Shown: in pieces, positions 1 through 12,325 of the stretch
Position numbering within the stretch: the first letter of the stretch is position 1
How the letters are laid out: each line of letters opens with the position of its first letter
From: Patiria pectinifera
Lineage: Eukaryota; Echinodermata; Asteroidea; Valvatida; Asterinidae
Direction: 5' to 3'
Assembly: GCA_029964075.1 (NCBI GenBank)
Contig: CM057144.1
Span: 12,299,281-12,363,280 of the forward strand
Length of the DNA: 64,000 nucleotides
Position numbers and translations under genes: made by a program
The notes under the pieces: generated by a model
Databases searched by the model: none
The model's input: only the letters and a program-made list of their open reading frames with translations
Told to the model about the DNA's origin: nothing

Positions 1-1970
1 GGATATGGCCCACTCGCCTATAAACCAGAACCATGGTCACTGAACACGATAAAAAGAAATATTTTTTTCTCTCCAGGTAACCTTTCAACAAAAGTGCAAA
101 ATGGCACGGCTCTAGGCATTTCCGTCAAAGCTATTTATCGGTAGAGAATGCGGTTCAAACGGCCTGACGGGCTCGCATTTGAGTTTTTGCAACTTAATTT
201 TCTATACAGCCTATGAAAATTGCTGTATCAGTAGTCTTCCTAGTAAACATCCCAAATTTCAAAAGGCGGCAATGGTAGTGCCATAATAAATTAGTCAGTA
301 TGCATATCAAGGTCTTTACTGTGGAGTGTCCATGCATTGTGTACAAATCGACCGTATCTATAGGCATCATCATTATGAACGAAACACTGAATATCACCAT
401 GGTTACGTGTATTTTCGAAGGGGAGCTTCAGGGACATTCAGTGTGCGGCTTGATGAGCATAGGGTAAAAAGAAAGCAGTGTCAGGAAATTCATTGTTCCT
501 GTGCCTTAGATTATAGACAGTGTTCCGATCACTTTACAGCATTGGCAAGCCCGCAGGAACAAACTTTTGCAAGGGGGTGCTGGAATTTCTAAAGGACGGA
601 CAAATTTAATTCGAACGCGGAGCGCAAAGCCCTTACGGCGTGGCTTAAAGGGCCCCTAAAAGTTTTGGAATATGGATGCTCTGTGGTGCAATCTGAGGCG
701 ATTCCTGGCCACTTTCATATGACTTTTTTTAGCAAAAGTTTTTCGAGCTGGTAAAGACAATTTATTTCACTTTTTTTGTTTAGAATATATTGGGGCCTGC
801 TTTAAGACCCCGAAAAATGTTGGATTCTGGATGCACTGTGATGAAATATATTGAAGTATATACTGAAACTTATAAAACCCGAAAGGATGTTTTTTTGGTT
901 CAAGTTCAAACAAATGGTTCCACTGGAAGCGGATAAATTTCTGTTCATAAAAATATTCACATAGGCCTAGTTCTAACTCACCAAACGATGTAGCTCTCGA
1001 TATAGTTGCAGTGTTATTTGTTTGTTACAGGGAATGGCAAATATAAAAGACTAACAGACCAAATGCATTTTTATGTTTATGATCGGTAGATGGCAAGTTT
1101 GGGGCTATAAGCAATGATTTATCGGTCTACTGAGTGTTTATGAGGAAAAACTTGCATGCCGGAGGGTAAAACATGAATACCTTTTTTTTTTTATTAAAAC
1201 GAAACTACACTGAAACTGGCGTAAAGCATGACTAGTTTTGCCCCGATTGAAAGATCGAATGAAAAAAATCCTGGCAAGCATAATCAACTTTGCCACCATT
1301 GTCATGGCCGAGGTTATTGCTTTCGACGGGTCAAAGCTTCCATCATGGCAGAAAATATCATAGACGTGTCATGGTGTTAGATACATTGAGAGAAATATCG
1401 ATTCTGCACTGCCTGAAGATTTAGAAAATACCACCTCTTGATATTTTACAGTGTTTGTGCTAGACGTTCGAAGCGCCGCGCTTAGCCACGGCAAAACTAG
1501 AAACAAACAAAGCGAAGGAGGTATTTGTAGAGCGCAGCGGCGCAATTTCAACGTGGTAGAGCACTGCTGGCTGGAAAAAAAATTGCCCGGGAGTAGGGGT
1601 GCTGAAGCAAATTCCAGCACCCCAATCCAAAAAGTTGGGGGTGCTGCGGCACCCACAGCATCCCCCGTTCCCGCGGGCTTGGCATTGAATTTCCTTAGAT
1701 CGGCATATATTTTTTTCCTGAGATTTCCTTAGAATATTCTTCCTTAACCCTTAGCTAATTCCCTACTGTTTTTTACTACGTGCTGGACACGGTCCACCAA
1801 AATCCATCACTCACTCTGCGTCCAATACATGACATAATGGCGTCCACCACTGAAGTACAGGTGGATATTGATGGACTTCGTACAGTGGCTTATGACAACA
1901 GCAGTACGGGATGCTAGGCAAAATCAATCAGATTCCCCTAGCACTGCTTCAGGCCTCCAGGCCCAAGTCC
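1..1970. other. gene-free stretch
   Basis: I see no supported gene here. The open frames at 194-400 and 326-592 overlap on opposite strands and match no family I recognise. Sequence around 1369-1732 is open on both strands without a signal peptide, domain or splice pattern. The stretch is moderately AT-rich and reads as intergenic DNA. Confidence 0.5.
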
Positions 1971-1978
1971 ATCATACT

Positions 1979-2243
1979 CATGGGCGTCGCGAGGGGGGGA
2001 GGCAAGGGGGGGGGGCACTCCCCCCCCCCCTGGAAAAGAAAAAAAGAAAAAAAGGGGGAAAAAGAAGGAAAAAAAAAGAGGCGCGAAGACAAAGTGGTGT
2101 AAATTTAATGAGTTGGGGGGGGGGGCAAAATGTCCCTGCCCCCCTCTAAAACTGATAAATCGAGAATGTGTTGAGAAATACAAGCATTTTTTGGCAAATT
2201 TTTTTTTTGCCCCCCTCTAGAAAAAATCCTGGCGACACCCATG
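1979..2243. mobile_element. hAT-like MITE, 265 bp, with 8-bp target duplication
   Basis: The element starts CATGGGCGTCGCGAGG and ends CCTGGCGACACCCATG, so the terminal inverted repeats pair over about 16 bases with two mismatches. The 8-mer ATCATACT lies immediately outside both ends (1971-1978 and 2244-2251). An 8-bp target duplication is the hallmark of hAT-superfamily insertion. The interior holds poly-G, poly-C and purine-rich runs and no transposase, so it is non-autonomous. The open frames crossing it come from these homopolymers. Confidence 0.75.
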
Positions 2244-2523
2244 ATCATACTCCATCAATGCTAATTAGTCAAACCAGCCCTGCAGAACCAATTCCCACAA
2301 AATCCAACAAAGGGGATGGGGTGGATTTTAAAGGAGTTTGGGAGGTTAGGGCTGAATATTTTCAAACAAAAAACACCAGTGTCTATGTAACACAGTTACT
2401 ATATCATGATTTATTTCAATTCTGAAAAATGTTTTCATCTGTTATGATTTGGGAAATTTATTCAGGCTTCTTATACTTTCTCCAGAGCTTAACTTTCGAT
2501 CGCTGAAACACCCTGCAAGAAAA

Positions 2524-5500
2524 ATGAAGCTCGCAATTCTTCTGTGTCTGGTTCCCGCCGTATTCGGAAATTCCGGCGGCCCTCCAGTTGGATCGTCAAA
2601 TCCTAACCTGTGCACCAACATGATCCCAGTCGGTCATAATAATGGGGTTAGTCTGGCCACCGACCAAGACAATCCCCCCTATACCATCACTGCGTCAGCT
2701 AGCGAGTATACCTCGGGTGGCTCCTTGACAGGTATTGTGGACTCAGGATAGAGTTTGCCTGAGAAAGCTTGGGTACCATACACCAATTAGTTTAATCACG
2801 GACTCACTTGTGTTTATTTTGTATACCTGCGCGATAGCAATATGTCAGCGTAAATTATAATTATTATTCATGCTTGCCAAATATGTACACGGTATAAGTA
2901 GTAAAATTAATGTGAATCAATGTTAGGTTTTGCCCTTCACTGGCACAAATATTGATTTACATCACCCCGACGCATATTCCATCTTATGAATAGTAAAATT
3001 AATGTGCAGAGAAAAACAAATCATAAATAAAATGTGGATGAATTTTTTAAAGATGGAGGCAATATTCCATAATATACGCCAGGACGTGTATCTTGAAGTA
3101 TTGTAGACTTCTATAGAGTCTCGCAAAATATCTAAAACATTTGGAGCGAGGGATTGGGAACTGTTTTTTTTTTGTATCCCTCGCCATCAATGTGCCTGAT
3201 GTCCCCTTGCGTTAGAAATTATACAAAACTGTAGATTTGTAAGCACTAGTTTTAATAAACAACTACATGTATTAAAAAAAGAAAGCGTGATCACAATTTA
3301 AAAAGTACTTGAGGTGCGAATTCCATCGGACTTTCTCGAGTATATGTTTTTTGTATTTAAAAGTAACTGGCATAATAGTGCAAGCTTGAATAAATATTTT
3401 ACGAGAATGTATTTTCCTTCGTTACCATAGTAACCATCACTGGAACGGGCGGCAACCAGTTCGAGGGATTTTTCATCCAAGCTCGGCGCGCCGATCCAGC
3501 TCGGGACAACGACGTTGCCATAGGAACGTTCTCCAGTCCACCCGCCACCACCCAGCTGCTCATGTGCCACACCGTTGCCAATGTAAGACATCTAAAAGAA
3601 AATTGCTTGGCTTAATCTTTTCTTTGTCAACTTCCAAACCCTTTAAACCGGCGTGCACCAAAATGGTTGCTTGTAAACCATGGCACAAAATAAGGCTCTT
3701 TTAATTATGTATAAAAAGACCTAAAAAGCAAACTCACATGAAACAGTTTTTCCTGATAACTTGGAGGCAACTCAATGCACAGCACAAGGTGCAGGACACA
3801 CACTCGAAACATGCAGTTCGTATTCAAGTCCTAGCCTGAAAGTTGAAATTCGCCCTTTGTTTTCTTAATTCTTGAAGATTGCCGGGAACAATTCCCTTGG
3901 AAGTTCCCTCGTGTGACAAAGCCATAAAAAGTACCTTTCGGCTTTCTTTAAATCATCAAGCGGCACTCCACTCGACATCCGAATCATGAGAAACTTCTAT
4001 CCCTTTCATAAGACGTCACCAACCTCGAACTACAGATCTGACAATCATACTTAATGATACCGGACTAGGACAATCAACGTCCAACGAAAGACATGATTCT
4101 TACCAAAATAACAGTTTGACATAATCTCATTTGTTCTAGTCCGCTTGGGGGCATTCAAACAATGATGCAAGACCCACCATTGCAGGAACATGGACAGCCC
4201 CGGCACAAGACGAAGGCCCTCTGCAATTCATGTAAGAATGACTAACCTGGCTTACCCTTTTCATTTCATTCCTTTATAACTTTGCATTTGGAATCTGCAA
4301 GGATCGAAATGTCAGAGCCTTTGTATACTATATTTATGAGAAAAAAAATCAAGAGGGATGACGATCACCTCATGAACTGCAAAAAGACAAATTAATCAAC
4401 AGAAAAAAACACGGCAAAAACAATTTGAATGAAGAGTACAGCGTTCGACATCGCACGTTTACAGAGTTTCGACCGCCCTCACAGGTCCACTCAACATGCT
4501 TGTAATTAATCTAAACATTGATGCGGATATACTTATTAGGGAAACCAATGTTGAAATTGCCCAAGCAAGTCGGTATCCTTCCAAAAATCGTCCTTTTTTC
4601 TTGACAGGGCCACTATTGTGAAAGGTTTCCCAGACCGCAGCTATTTTTACACTAATGTCACGTCTACCCAGTTGGCCTTTTCCGCCGATGGTCCTACACA
4701 GCAGCGTAAGTTTTTCCTTTTGTTTTAGGACGCACAAGCACGAAATGGGTAACGGTTCTTAGCAGCTCAGCAGATGTCATGAATCTATGTTTTGTTTAAG
4801 AAGCCAAGGCTGTCTGCCGTTTGAGTTTAAGATGATAAAGAATCAGCTTGCGAAAGTTTTATAATAGCGGGTAGACAATGGTTGTTTCTCCCGTTTGACC
4901 TACCTTCAGCAAACACTGACATGGCCACAACGGTTGGAAGTGGTGCTACTAACGCAGGTACCAATGCAGGTACCAATGCCTTTCTAAACTGTGATAGAAC
5001 CTATAATTATGGCTTGGATACATGAAAAAAATATCATCGACTAGGTTATGCTAATAATGTTTGTGTCCTGCGTCCGACTTCCGTTTGTTATACCCTAGAC
5101 AGATATGTATGCCTACTCAACAAACTAGCCTTTTATTTTGTGTTTTGCTTAGTGGAGTCTTAACTTTTTCAACATTATCCAAATAATGTTTGTTTGTTTG
5201 TTTTTTTCTTTCAGCTGGAAACCCAGGAACAACTCCAGGTGGTGAGTTCGTTACTTGTCTTCTTTACTTTAAAATAAGCCCTAATAATATTTCTTATCCC
5301 GTTTGACCTGCAGTAAACACTGAAATGACCACATCGGGTGGACGTGGTACTACTAAAAGTGCAGGTATTAATGCAGGTATCATTGATGGTACCAATGCAG
5401 GAACCAATGCAGGTACCAATGCCGGTACCAATGTAGATACAAATGCAGGTACAAATGGCTCTCCAAACGGTGAGAGAAAGTACCTTATGGCATGCATGGT

Positions 5501-6325
5501 TTGGTTTCAACTTGCATGAAAAAAAATCGGCATCGACATTAAGTTATGCTAATAATGTTTGTGCCCTCAGTCCAACTTCCGGTTGATCTTTGACATAGGG
5601 CCGTAACCCTAAACAGATACTCAACAAACAAGCCTGTTTTGGTTTCGGCTTTCAATGTTTTGTTTTTGGGTTTTGTTTTGTTTGTTGCGCATGAGATGTA
5701 GTGGATGTTTAGCCACTTTCCACATTATCATCTGAACAACGTTATGTTTGTCTTTCAGCTGGAAATCCAATGACAACCCCTTCGGGTGGTGAGTAAAAAT
5801 GTTTTCATTTTCTTCAAAAGAAGCCATCATGGTACCATTGCTATAAAGCTATCTGATCTTCTGCGAGATGAGCATTTTGTTGCTACGGTCGATTTTAAGT
5901 TATTAAGCTTGCTGAAGTCTGAACCCAAAGCTAAGCCGTGGCTTTAGACCATTGTCATGCTGCTGCCATCTTGATTTTTTCCCATTCAAATCAAAGCCAA
6001 AGCGAGGCTGGAAGGAAAAAATAGTCTGGTTCCTCTTGCACAAAAACATCATTAAGTAATGTTTAATGAATACAGGGAGCATGACTGAAATGGTGGCAGC
6101 GTAAAGGTCGTGCAATAGCGGCCCACAACCTTAAATTGATGACGTGAACTTGTTTGATGGACACAGCTGATCACCAAATGTCTAATTATATTTAAATAAT
6201 TTAATATTGTAGCTATAATTCATGGGTTTCTTCCCTTTGTCTTAGGACCGCGTCACACCATCGCCCTTGCTTTGGCTGGCATCGCCATTCTTCTGGCTGC
6301 AATCCTGAACGTTCGTCAGTTCTAA
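2524..6325 (+). CDS. Reeler-domain protein 1 with Thr/Asn/Gly-rich stalk (nine exons)
   Basis: Predicted exons: 2524-2731, 3431-3582, 4140-4231, 4608-4705, 4910-4990, 5215-5241, 5314-5469, 5759-5788, 6246-6325. All junctions are AG/GT and the phases join to one frame of about 307 aa ending in TAA. Residues 1-15 or so are a signal peptide (MKLAILLCLVPAVFG). The next four exons encode a Reeler domain: SGGPPVGS start, YTITAS, VTITG, GFFIQAR, GTFSS, a TWTAPA block, then QFMATIVKG. Exons 5-8 encode a stalk rich in Thr, Asn and Gly with NAGT repeats. The last exon is a hydrophobic tail (IALALAGIAILLAAIL) followed only by NVRQF, fitting a GPI signal or a single membrane anchor. Single-Reeler secreted proteins include invertebrate defence proteins, so a role in immunity is inferred. 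The donor of exon 5 (T|GTGATA) is weak; GCAG|GTACC sites within it are alternatives. Confidence 0.85.
5352..5455 (+). repeat. 12-bp coding minisatellite GCAGGTACCAAT
   Basis: Inside exon 7 of Reeler gene 1 a 12-base unit close to GCAGGTACCAAT repeats about eight times with small changes and encodes the tetrapeptide AGTN in the stalk. Two further units lie in exon 5 (4954-4980). Each unit contains G|GTACC, which resembles a phase-1 splice donor, so array length could affect splicing as well as stalk length. The antisense open frames over this block are by-products of the repeat. Confidence 0.8.
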
Positions 6326-6476
6326 GACCGAGGACAAGACACAAACTCGCATCGAAACAATCTCTGATTTGAATACGAGTTGAAGTGGTCGTTCAGTGTT
6401 TAGTTTGTCAAGTTCTTTGTAGCAAAATGCAAGTTTTACATGTATTTGAAAGATGCTTTAGAAGTGGCATTCAATT

Positions 6477-6482
6477 ATTAAA
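6477..6482 (+). terminator. candidate polyadenylation signal of Reeler gene 1
   Basis: ATTAAA lies about 150 bases after the stop codon and is followed by a GT-rich segment (GTTGTAAGTAAGAGTG). It is the first plausible poly(A) hexamer after the last exon. It is a variant hexamer, and no transcript supports it here. Confidence 0.4.
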
Positions 6483-6499
6483 GTTGTAAGTAAGAGTGC

Positions 6500-8460
6500 A
6501 TATGTAGTTGTGGACAATTTTTTTCCCCTTTTCAATGGATGACAATGGAGCTTTTTATATTCGAAAACTCGAATTCGTTTTTTGCAGTTTTAAAATATGG
6601 TATAAAAGTAGTCTTTAAGCTTTAAAACGGTAACAATGTAAACAGAAATAAGTAGGTTAAGGTTGTCAATAGATTGGAAAAAGTGATGATTTTGATAAAA
6701 ACAGAAGTTGGCCTACGGTATAGACACTGTAATTGTTCAATTTAATCTGTTATTGTTATTTTTTAGAATTTAATTAAAATGTATGATAAATGATCAGAAG
6801 AAAAGCGAACTGAGCATTGGTTTGAGAATAGAATGACCGGGCTGTCGGACAATGAAAAACCCACATAAAATGATGCGGTAATTGAATTGGATGTTTGAGT
6901 CCAGCCTGATGACTAGGGTCTGTGTCCCTGAGGAGTGCACTTTACCACAAGCAGACATGTGGATGTTTAGGTTGATATTAATTTTAAGTCAATGCTTGTT
7001 ACTAGTTTACTTTTAGATGCATAAGAATGTCGAACTGTTCAATTTAGTTTCTTATTGGTAATATTCCCTCTCTTGTTCAAAGCGAAAAATTGCATTATCT
7101 GATGATCACAACAGAATATTGAACGGTAAAATCTACCTTAAAGCACCATAGTGAGATATCGCACCTGGGGAGGTTTGTGAGAAAATGAAACAAAACACTT
7201 TTCAATTGTAGAATTAGTAAAACTAGGGCAATATTTTACTTCTTAAAATGCTTGAATATCTGGGAAAAAAACCTCGGTGTTTTGAACTTTACAATTTTGA
7301 ACAAGATCTTAAGTGTTACTTATTTACAAAGTAACTTTACACAGTACTAAAGTATTTAGCAATACGTTTATAAAATAAATCTTTGTTGCAACACCAGTAA
7401 AGGAATTTTTTCATAGATTGTGTCTGTATGTTTATCTCTCGTGTTCAAAATACATGTATATGACAGTAACTGTCGAGTTGATATATTTACTGTCACCAAC
7501 GTAGGATTGGGGTTCAGTTTCGTAATAATTATGCACTAACAAAGCTGATGTTTTCATGCTAAGCCAATATTGTATGACACTGTGCCTTGCCGTATTCAAT
7601 CATCGCCACAAAAGTAAAACGAATTCGGATACTCGTCAGTTTTGTGCATGAAAACAAACTTTCCTAGCTGGTCGCCAGTGCAGGAAATGAAGCTTACATG
7701 ATACATGTTTTTTTTCCACATTTCACATCAGCGCCATCAGTGAGTTCCCATCGGTTGAGCGATTGTAGGCAGTCGCCCCCTGTCCGACTCACCCCTGACC
7801 AACCCTCCCCTCGGCAACTCGCTCCTAGCCATCAGCTGACCCCCAAAAATTGAAAAGAAATTGAAAAATAATAAATAAGATATAATTTGATGTGTGTCTC
7901 GAACACTTTAGAGAGTTGTGAGTATTTATAAGTGGGAGCATTTACCATTTGGGTCTATGGAAGTTTATTTACTCGTCGCAACCTTGACCGATTTTATTAT
8001 TCTCGTGCCCTGATCTGTAGGCAGGTTTCCATTAGGCTTTGAAACAGAAATATCTTGTTTTTTGGGGTGTTGATTCACTTTTTTTTAATTTTCTTACGCG
8101 ATGCGAATTTCCACGCCCCAAAATATGCATTTGAAACATACTGACATTAAAGGAGATACATTAGTGAGCGCGTGAAATTACGAAAACATTCTACATTTGT
8201 GCGCGCCTTCTGTAATAAAAAAAAATATATGGCAGAGAAACGTAACCTTATTATGCCCTAGCCTCAGCAACAATAGGAAGGCATGTGACATCGCCCACGC
8301 GGATATAACACAGTAGGACTAGTATGTAATAGTGGACAACAACAAGTACGAAGTTTGTCTAAGTACATTTACATCTGTGGGCATTTCTGGAGAGTTTGTC
8401 CCAAAGAAACTTTGTTTTTATGAATCTGGAACAAAACTGTTTTCATTAAAAGAGTGTGGC
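6500..8460. other. gene-free intergenic stretch
   Basis: This AT-rich sequence has no frame longer than about 60 codons, no domain and no clear repeat boundary. A C-rich patch at about 7770-7850 is the only compositional change. I see nothing in it that I can support as a gene. Confidence 0.5.
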
Positions 8461-8464
8461 TTAA

Positions 8465-8600
8465 TCTGTGCCGGGGAGGGGAGGGGGAATTCAGACGACC
8501 AAGAACAAAAATTGCCTGGCCGTAGAAATTCGGGGGGCTGGACACCACATTACACTGGAGGCGCTGTTCATGAAAAAGATCTACAGTATTAGTTTACTTC
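8465..8600 (+). repeat. dispersed repeat, related to 42885-43036 in reverse orientation
   Basis: The segment containing GTGCCGGGGAGGGG, TTGCCTGGCCGTAGAAATTC and GGCTGGACACCACAT reappears in reverse complement at 42885-43036, with the same order of blocks and the same GGGCGC end. It is a copy of an interspersed element, probably a non-autonomous DNA transposon with G/C runs. Frames across it are not conserved between the two copies. Confidence 0.6.
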
Positions 8601-9142
8601 CGCGCCTTATCTTTCAGTGCAATTTTAGTACATTTTGGTTGTTAGGTAGTTAGAAAAATCCCTCAAAATTACTAAAACTAGGGGGATCTAATACTCCCCC
8701 TCCCCCTCCTCCGGTCCAAAAATGGAGGATATATACGTCTCGTCCCCCGGGATTGACGCCACATGACTGGTTAAATGTGTTGCATTTGAAGAAGTTCTGG
8801 GATCGCTTGCAAGGCACGGTCATTCTCTGTGTAAGAGACAGTGTGAACAATTCTCATTTTTTGGTGTACAGTTGGATAACAGTTGATGTGGTCGATATAA
8901 AGTCCATTGTAAATTAATAAGTAAATAAGATACACGCATGGAAGGATAATAATGCTGAGATTTGCGGAGTAAAACTTTGAGAAGTAAATTTTTTTCACAA
9001 TTTTACAAATTGGGACAGGAACCAGAGTATGGGTGCACTAATTTAAACTCAAATACAATAGTGTCCAAGAAGTCAAACATTTTAAAAGTGTCTTGTATAG
9101 TTTTACCACAAAGGTCACAGAAAACGGATAAACAACAGCCGT

Positions 9143-9830
9143 TTTTCCCGTTTGACCCTTCAGCATCTACTGAAATGACCACAACGGATGGGAGCTACGA
9201 ATGCAGGTACCGGTACCTCCTCACTAAACGGTGAGAAGTTTGGTTTGAACTTGCAAGCATGGTAAACAACCGTCGCTTTGCCCAGGCGCGGATCCAGAGG
9301 GGGGTTTGGGGGGTCAACCCCCCCCCCCCCCCAGCTCTTTACAAAAAAAATTTTGCATACAAATTCCAAAAAATAACTCGAAACTCCCCCCCCCCCTGCT
9401 GTGACACCCAAAAAAATTCTACTGGTATAATGTAAATACGGTGCACCATTCTGTAATCTAGTGTTAAAAATCGTCGAATTTGAACAGCGCCCCCTATTGA
9501 AATATTATGGTACCAGCCCCCAAGTTTTTGATTTTACGGAGGCCAAGTGTCCGGAGAAAAAAACTGTGTACATGTCCAGATTTGTTTGCCGATGAAATGT
9601 CTAATTATTTTGATATATTTAAATATTTTAGCTACAACAAACATTTCTTCTTCCCTTTGTCGTAGGACCGCGTCACACACAAATCATCGTTCTTGCTCCG
9701 GCATGCATGCTTTTCTTTGGGATGCAATCATTATCACTCGTCACGTCTACGACCGAGGAAGTGACACAAGACCGCGCCAAACAAATCTCATTAATTTTAA
9801 GTATAATTTTAACAAACTAAACATACGATA
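9143..9830 (+). pseudogene. decayed copy of the Reeler gene 1 stalk and tail exons
   Basis: At 9150-9236 the sequence CCGTTTGACCCTTCAG, then a line starting ACTGAAATGACCACAACGG, mirrors the stalk exons of Reeler gene 1 at 4901 and 5314, down to the AAACGGTGAGAAG donor. At 9660-9790 a block starting CGTAGGACCGCGTCACAC mirrors the last exon (6241 onward). Small indels break the reading frame: the tail no longer encodes the hydrophobic anchor, and the 3' flank is still alignable. No Reeler-domain exons are visible upstream. A repeat insertion at about 9284-9560 separates the two pieces. I read it as a dead partial duplicate. Confidence 0.7.
9284..9560 (+). mobile_element. hAT-like repeat fragment with poly-C runs
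   Basis: It begins CAGGCGCGGATCCAGAGG, a terminus typical of short hAT-type elements, followed by G and C homopolymers. It continues into a block (TTGAACAGCGCCCCC ... GGCCAAGTGTCCGGAGAAAA) that recurs at 47686-48050. The far end is not clear, so the limits are approximate. It lies inside the intron remnant of the decayed Reeler copy. Confidence 0.5.
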
Positions 9831-10716
9831 GTTTCGAAAGAGACCGTGTCAGTGTTTATTCTGTCAAGTTTAACTTCATAGTTTGAGCTCGTACTTTAAT
9901 ATGTATAGTGTTACTTATTTAAAAGTATAAACAATATTAAGCGATGCTTGTCCAATTTAATAATTTCTGCAGTTGTTGCAACAGTCAATAGCATCTTGTG
10001 AAATTGTTTACGCATGTTTCTATCCCATTATATATGAGTGTGATAACCACGAATCTATACGAATGAAATTTAAGTAAAAGACGGTGAAAACCATGAATGG
10101 TTCGACTGTAACGATTTATGCCAACTGCAGTGGATTAGGGTCTGCGGGGAAGGAAAGTCGTAAATATATAATAATGATCAATCTTCAAATTTCAACAAAG
10201 GAAGCTCAATAACTCATCAAACCAATCCCTAATCAAATGTCCCTGAGACATAATGTCGTCACACTTTGCTTTCCCATGGACATCAGTGTCCCATGTCCAT
10301 GCAGATAACTTAAAAGGTTATGAGTCCCGATATACGACTTGAATCAAGACTGTACCGGCCCGGTAGTGCTATGACAATTAAGCTGGTTGCGTAATAGCTC
10401 TTTGTCAACGAGCTGTAGGTGTATGCGTAAGAACGAAAACAAGAATACATTCTGTATTTCTGTGCAGAGGATGAGCTGGTAGAAGGGAGTCAAATTCAGC
10501 TATACATACAGGTAAGTTCATTAAATTTCTTTCACAGTGAGCAATTTAAGAGTCCTGAGGATCAATATCTGAAGTAGGTTAAACCATAGCGTGCCAGATG
10601 CAGAAGAGGTTAACGTTATACAACGTACGTACAACATACATTTTTCTTCTTCTTGAGAAACAGTATTGAGTAGTCATAGCTCATGCGGTACATTCATGAA
10701 GCATGTTTTCCACTGA

Positions 10717-10756
10717 GCATGGAGCTATAAAACATGAGTGTTTTATAGCTCCATGC
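10717..10756. repeat. perfect 17-bp inverted repeat, 6-base loop
   Basis: The arms GCATGGAGCTATAAAAC and GTTTTATAGCTCCATGC are exact complements around ATGAGT. The surrounding 9.9-12.3 kb has no supported coding sequence. The hairpin could be a MITE relic or a chance palindrome; no function is claimed. Confidence 0.7.
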
Positions 10757-11866
10757 ACAGAGTCAGTGGTTTGATTTGTAAAACCCAAACCTTAACCAAC
10801 AGCTGATGTGTGTTTTTTTCTTCAGATGCACACTGTGGTTACAAATAATAAAAAGAGAATCATCTTTTATCCTGATTGTACTCTTGATGATCCTATCTTT
10901 CACCACTGCTACTAAACCAAAAGTCCTACAGGTACCAATTTGTTGAACATCCTCAGTGATGGTTAAATGGTCTAAATTCAGGCCAACTTGTATGCAATTT
11001 GGGCCCATACCGATCGCTGGAATTTGCAATTAGGAAATATCTCGGAGGCCGCGAGCGTCTAAGCCAACAATTAAATAGGATTTATTGACAACAATGCAAA
11101 CATGGTTCAATGACGTCATCCGTATTGATTCTCGATGTAAACTGTTATGTTCCCATACAAAAGAGTGACTTAATTGCGGGGTGCACTAAAGCAATATTGC
11201 GGTATAACGGAGTAAAACAATATAGTGGCCACGACAAATTATACAAGCTATGCTGATGGATGAAAGGAAAAACAAAACTACTCCGTTAAAACTGGATGGC
11301 CTAAATCAGTCTACTAGACCTTAATGCGTTGCAGGTGCCACAGGGGATACATTCTTTGTTATTTTAATTAATATTCAAAAATACCTCAGACAGTTTAGCT
11401 ATTCCTATTGGTCGAGAGCCCGTCACGTGGCCGGTCTTAAACGGATGATAAAGACATGGCTAGCTGGTCTTAAACACTTTTCCAGTGTCACAATAAAATG
11501 TGGACTCCTAAAAATCCAGTGCCTCTTATCGTTTCATTGGTTGAACGTTCACAATCCTCACGTAGGCATGCGCAACACTACCAGGGAGTCAGAATTTTAT
11601 AGTTCTAAATTCAAAACGCAACGCGCCAGGTGCGTTCTGCGCGACATCGCGCAGAACATGATACGCGCGCGTCAATCTCCATAAAAGGGTTGTTTACATC
11701 TTACTCGCCAGCTGAACACTCCATTATTTTGCAAGAGGGATGTTTCAAAAAGCATAAAGTGAATTTGTTGAACAAAATCGGGATGTTTTGAACGAATTAT
11801 ATGATTTTTTCTTACCGAAAAGGTATTTATGAATGGGAATAAATATGTGCTCCGTCGGTATTTATA

Positions 11867-11967
11867 ACTCTGTTTAAGACCACTTAGAGTCTGGGTGCTG
11901 ATAATCACCCTCGCCTCCGGCTCGGGTAATTATCAGCACCCAGACTCTAAGTGGTCTTAAACAGAGT
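11867..11967. repeat. perfect 39-bp inverted repeat, 23-base spacer
   Basis: Arms 11867-11905 and 11929-11967 are exact complements (left arm begins ACTCTGTTTAAGACC). The spacer is GC-rich. A related TGGTCTTAAAC motif appears at 11425-11475, and a CTGCGCGACATCGCGCAG stem lies at 11637-11654, so this area may be a degraded foldback element. Perfect identity of the arms suggests recent formation or gene conversion between arms. Confidence 0.8.
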
Positions 11968-12325
11968 GATAAAAACCTCCAGAACACACATTTATTCCCT
12001 TAACAATGCATGCACAAAATGCGTCATATGCCTATCTTATAACATTCAAAACCATTGCCCTCTAAGTCCACATTATTATATACCGTACAAAGTCTATAGG
12101 TTCATCAGCAAAATACGTGTTACGGTAACTGGATCAAGTACAGGGATATATTTAATTATAATACAGGCTCTTTCAGAGCTGGAAACTATATCTAGCAATA
12201 CGATTTTATTGTTAATTTGTCCGAAACTCTTTAATTTACTTCTATTTTTTATCCCCCGCGGAGTTACATCTTCATATTTTTGCCTCTGATATATTACAGG
12301 GTAATATTGCTGCAGGCGCAGGACA

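Noticed and set aside
1868-2183. Basic or proline-rich proteins at 1.9-2.2 kb
   Set aside because: They translate homopolymer runs of a hAT-like MITE with clear ends and target duplication.
5211-5510. Antisense Cys/Thr-rich protein over the Reeler stalk
   Set aside because: It is the reverse reading of the 12-bp minisatellite in a well-supported spliced exon.
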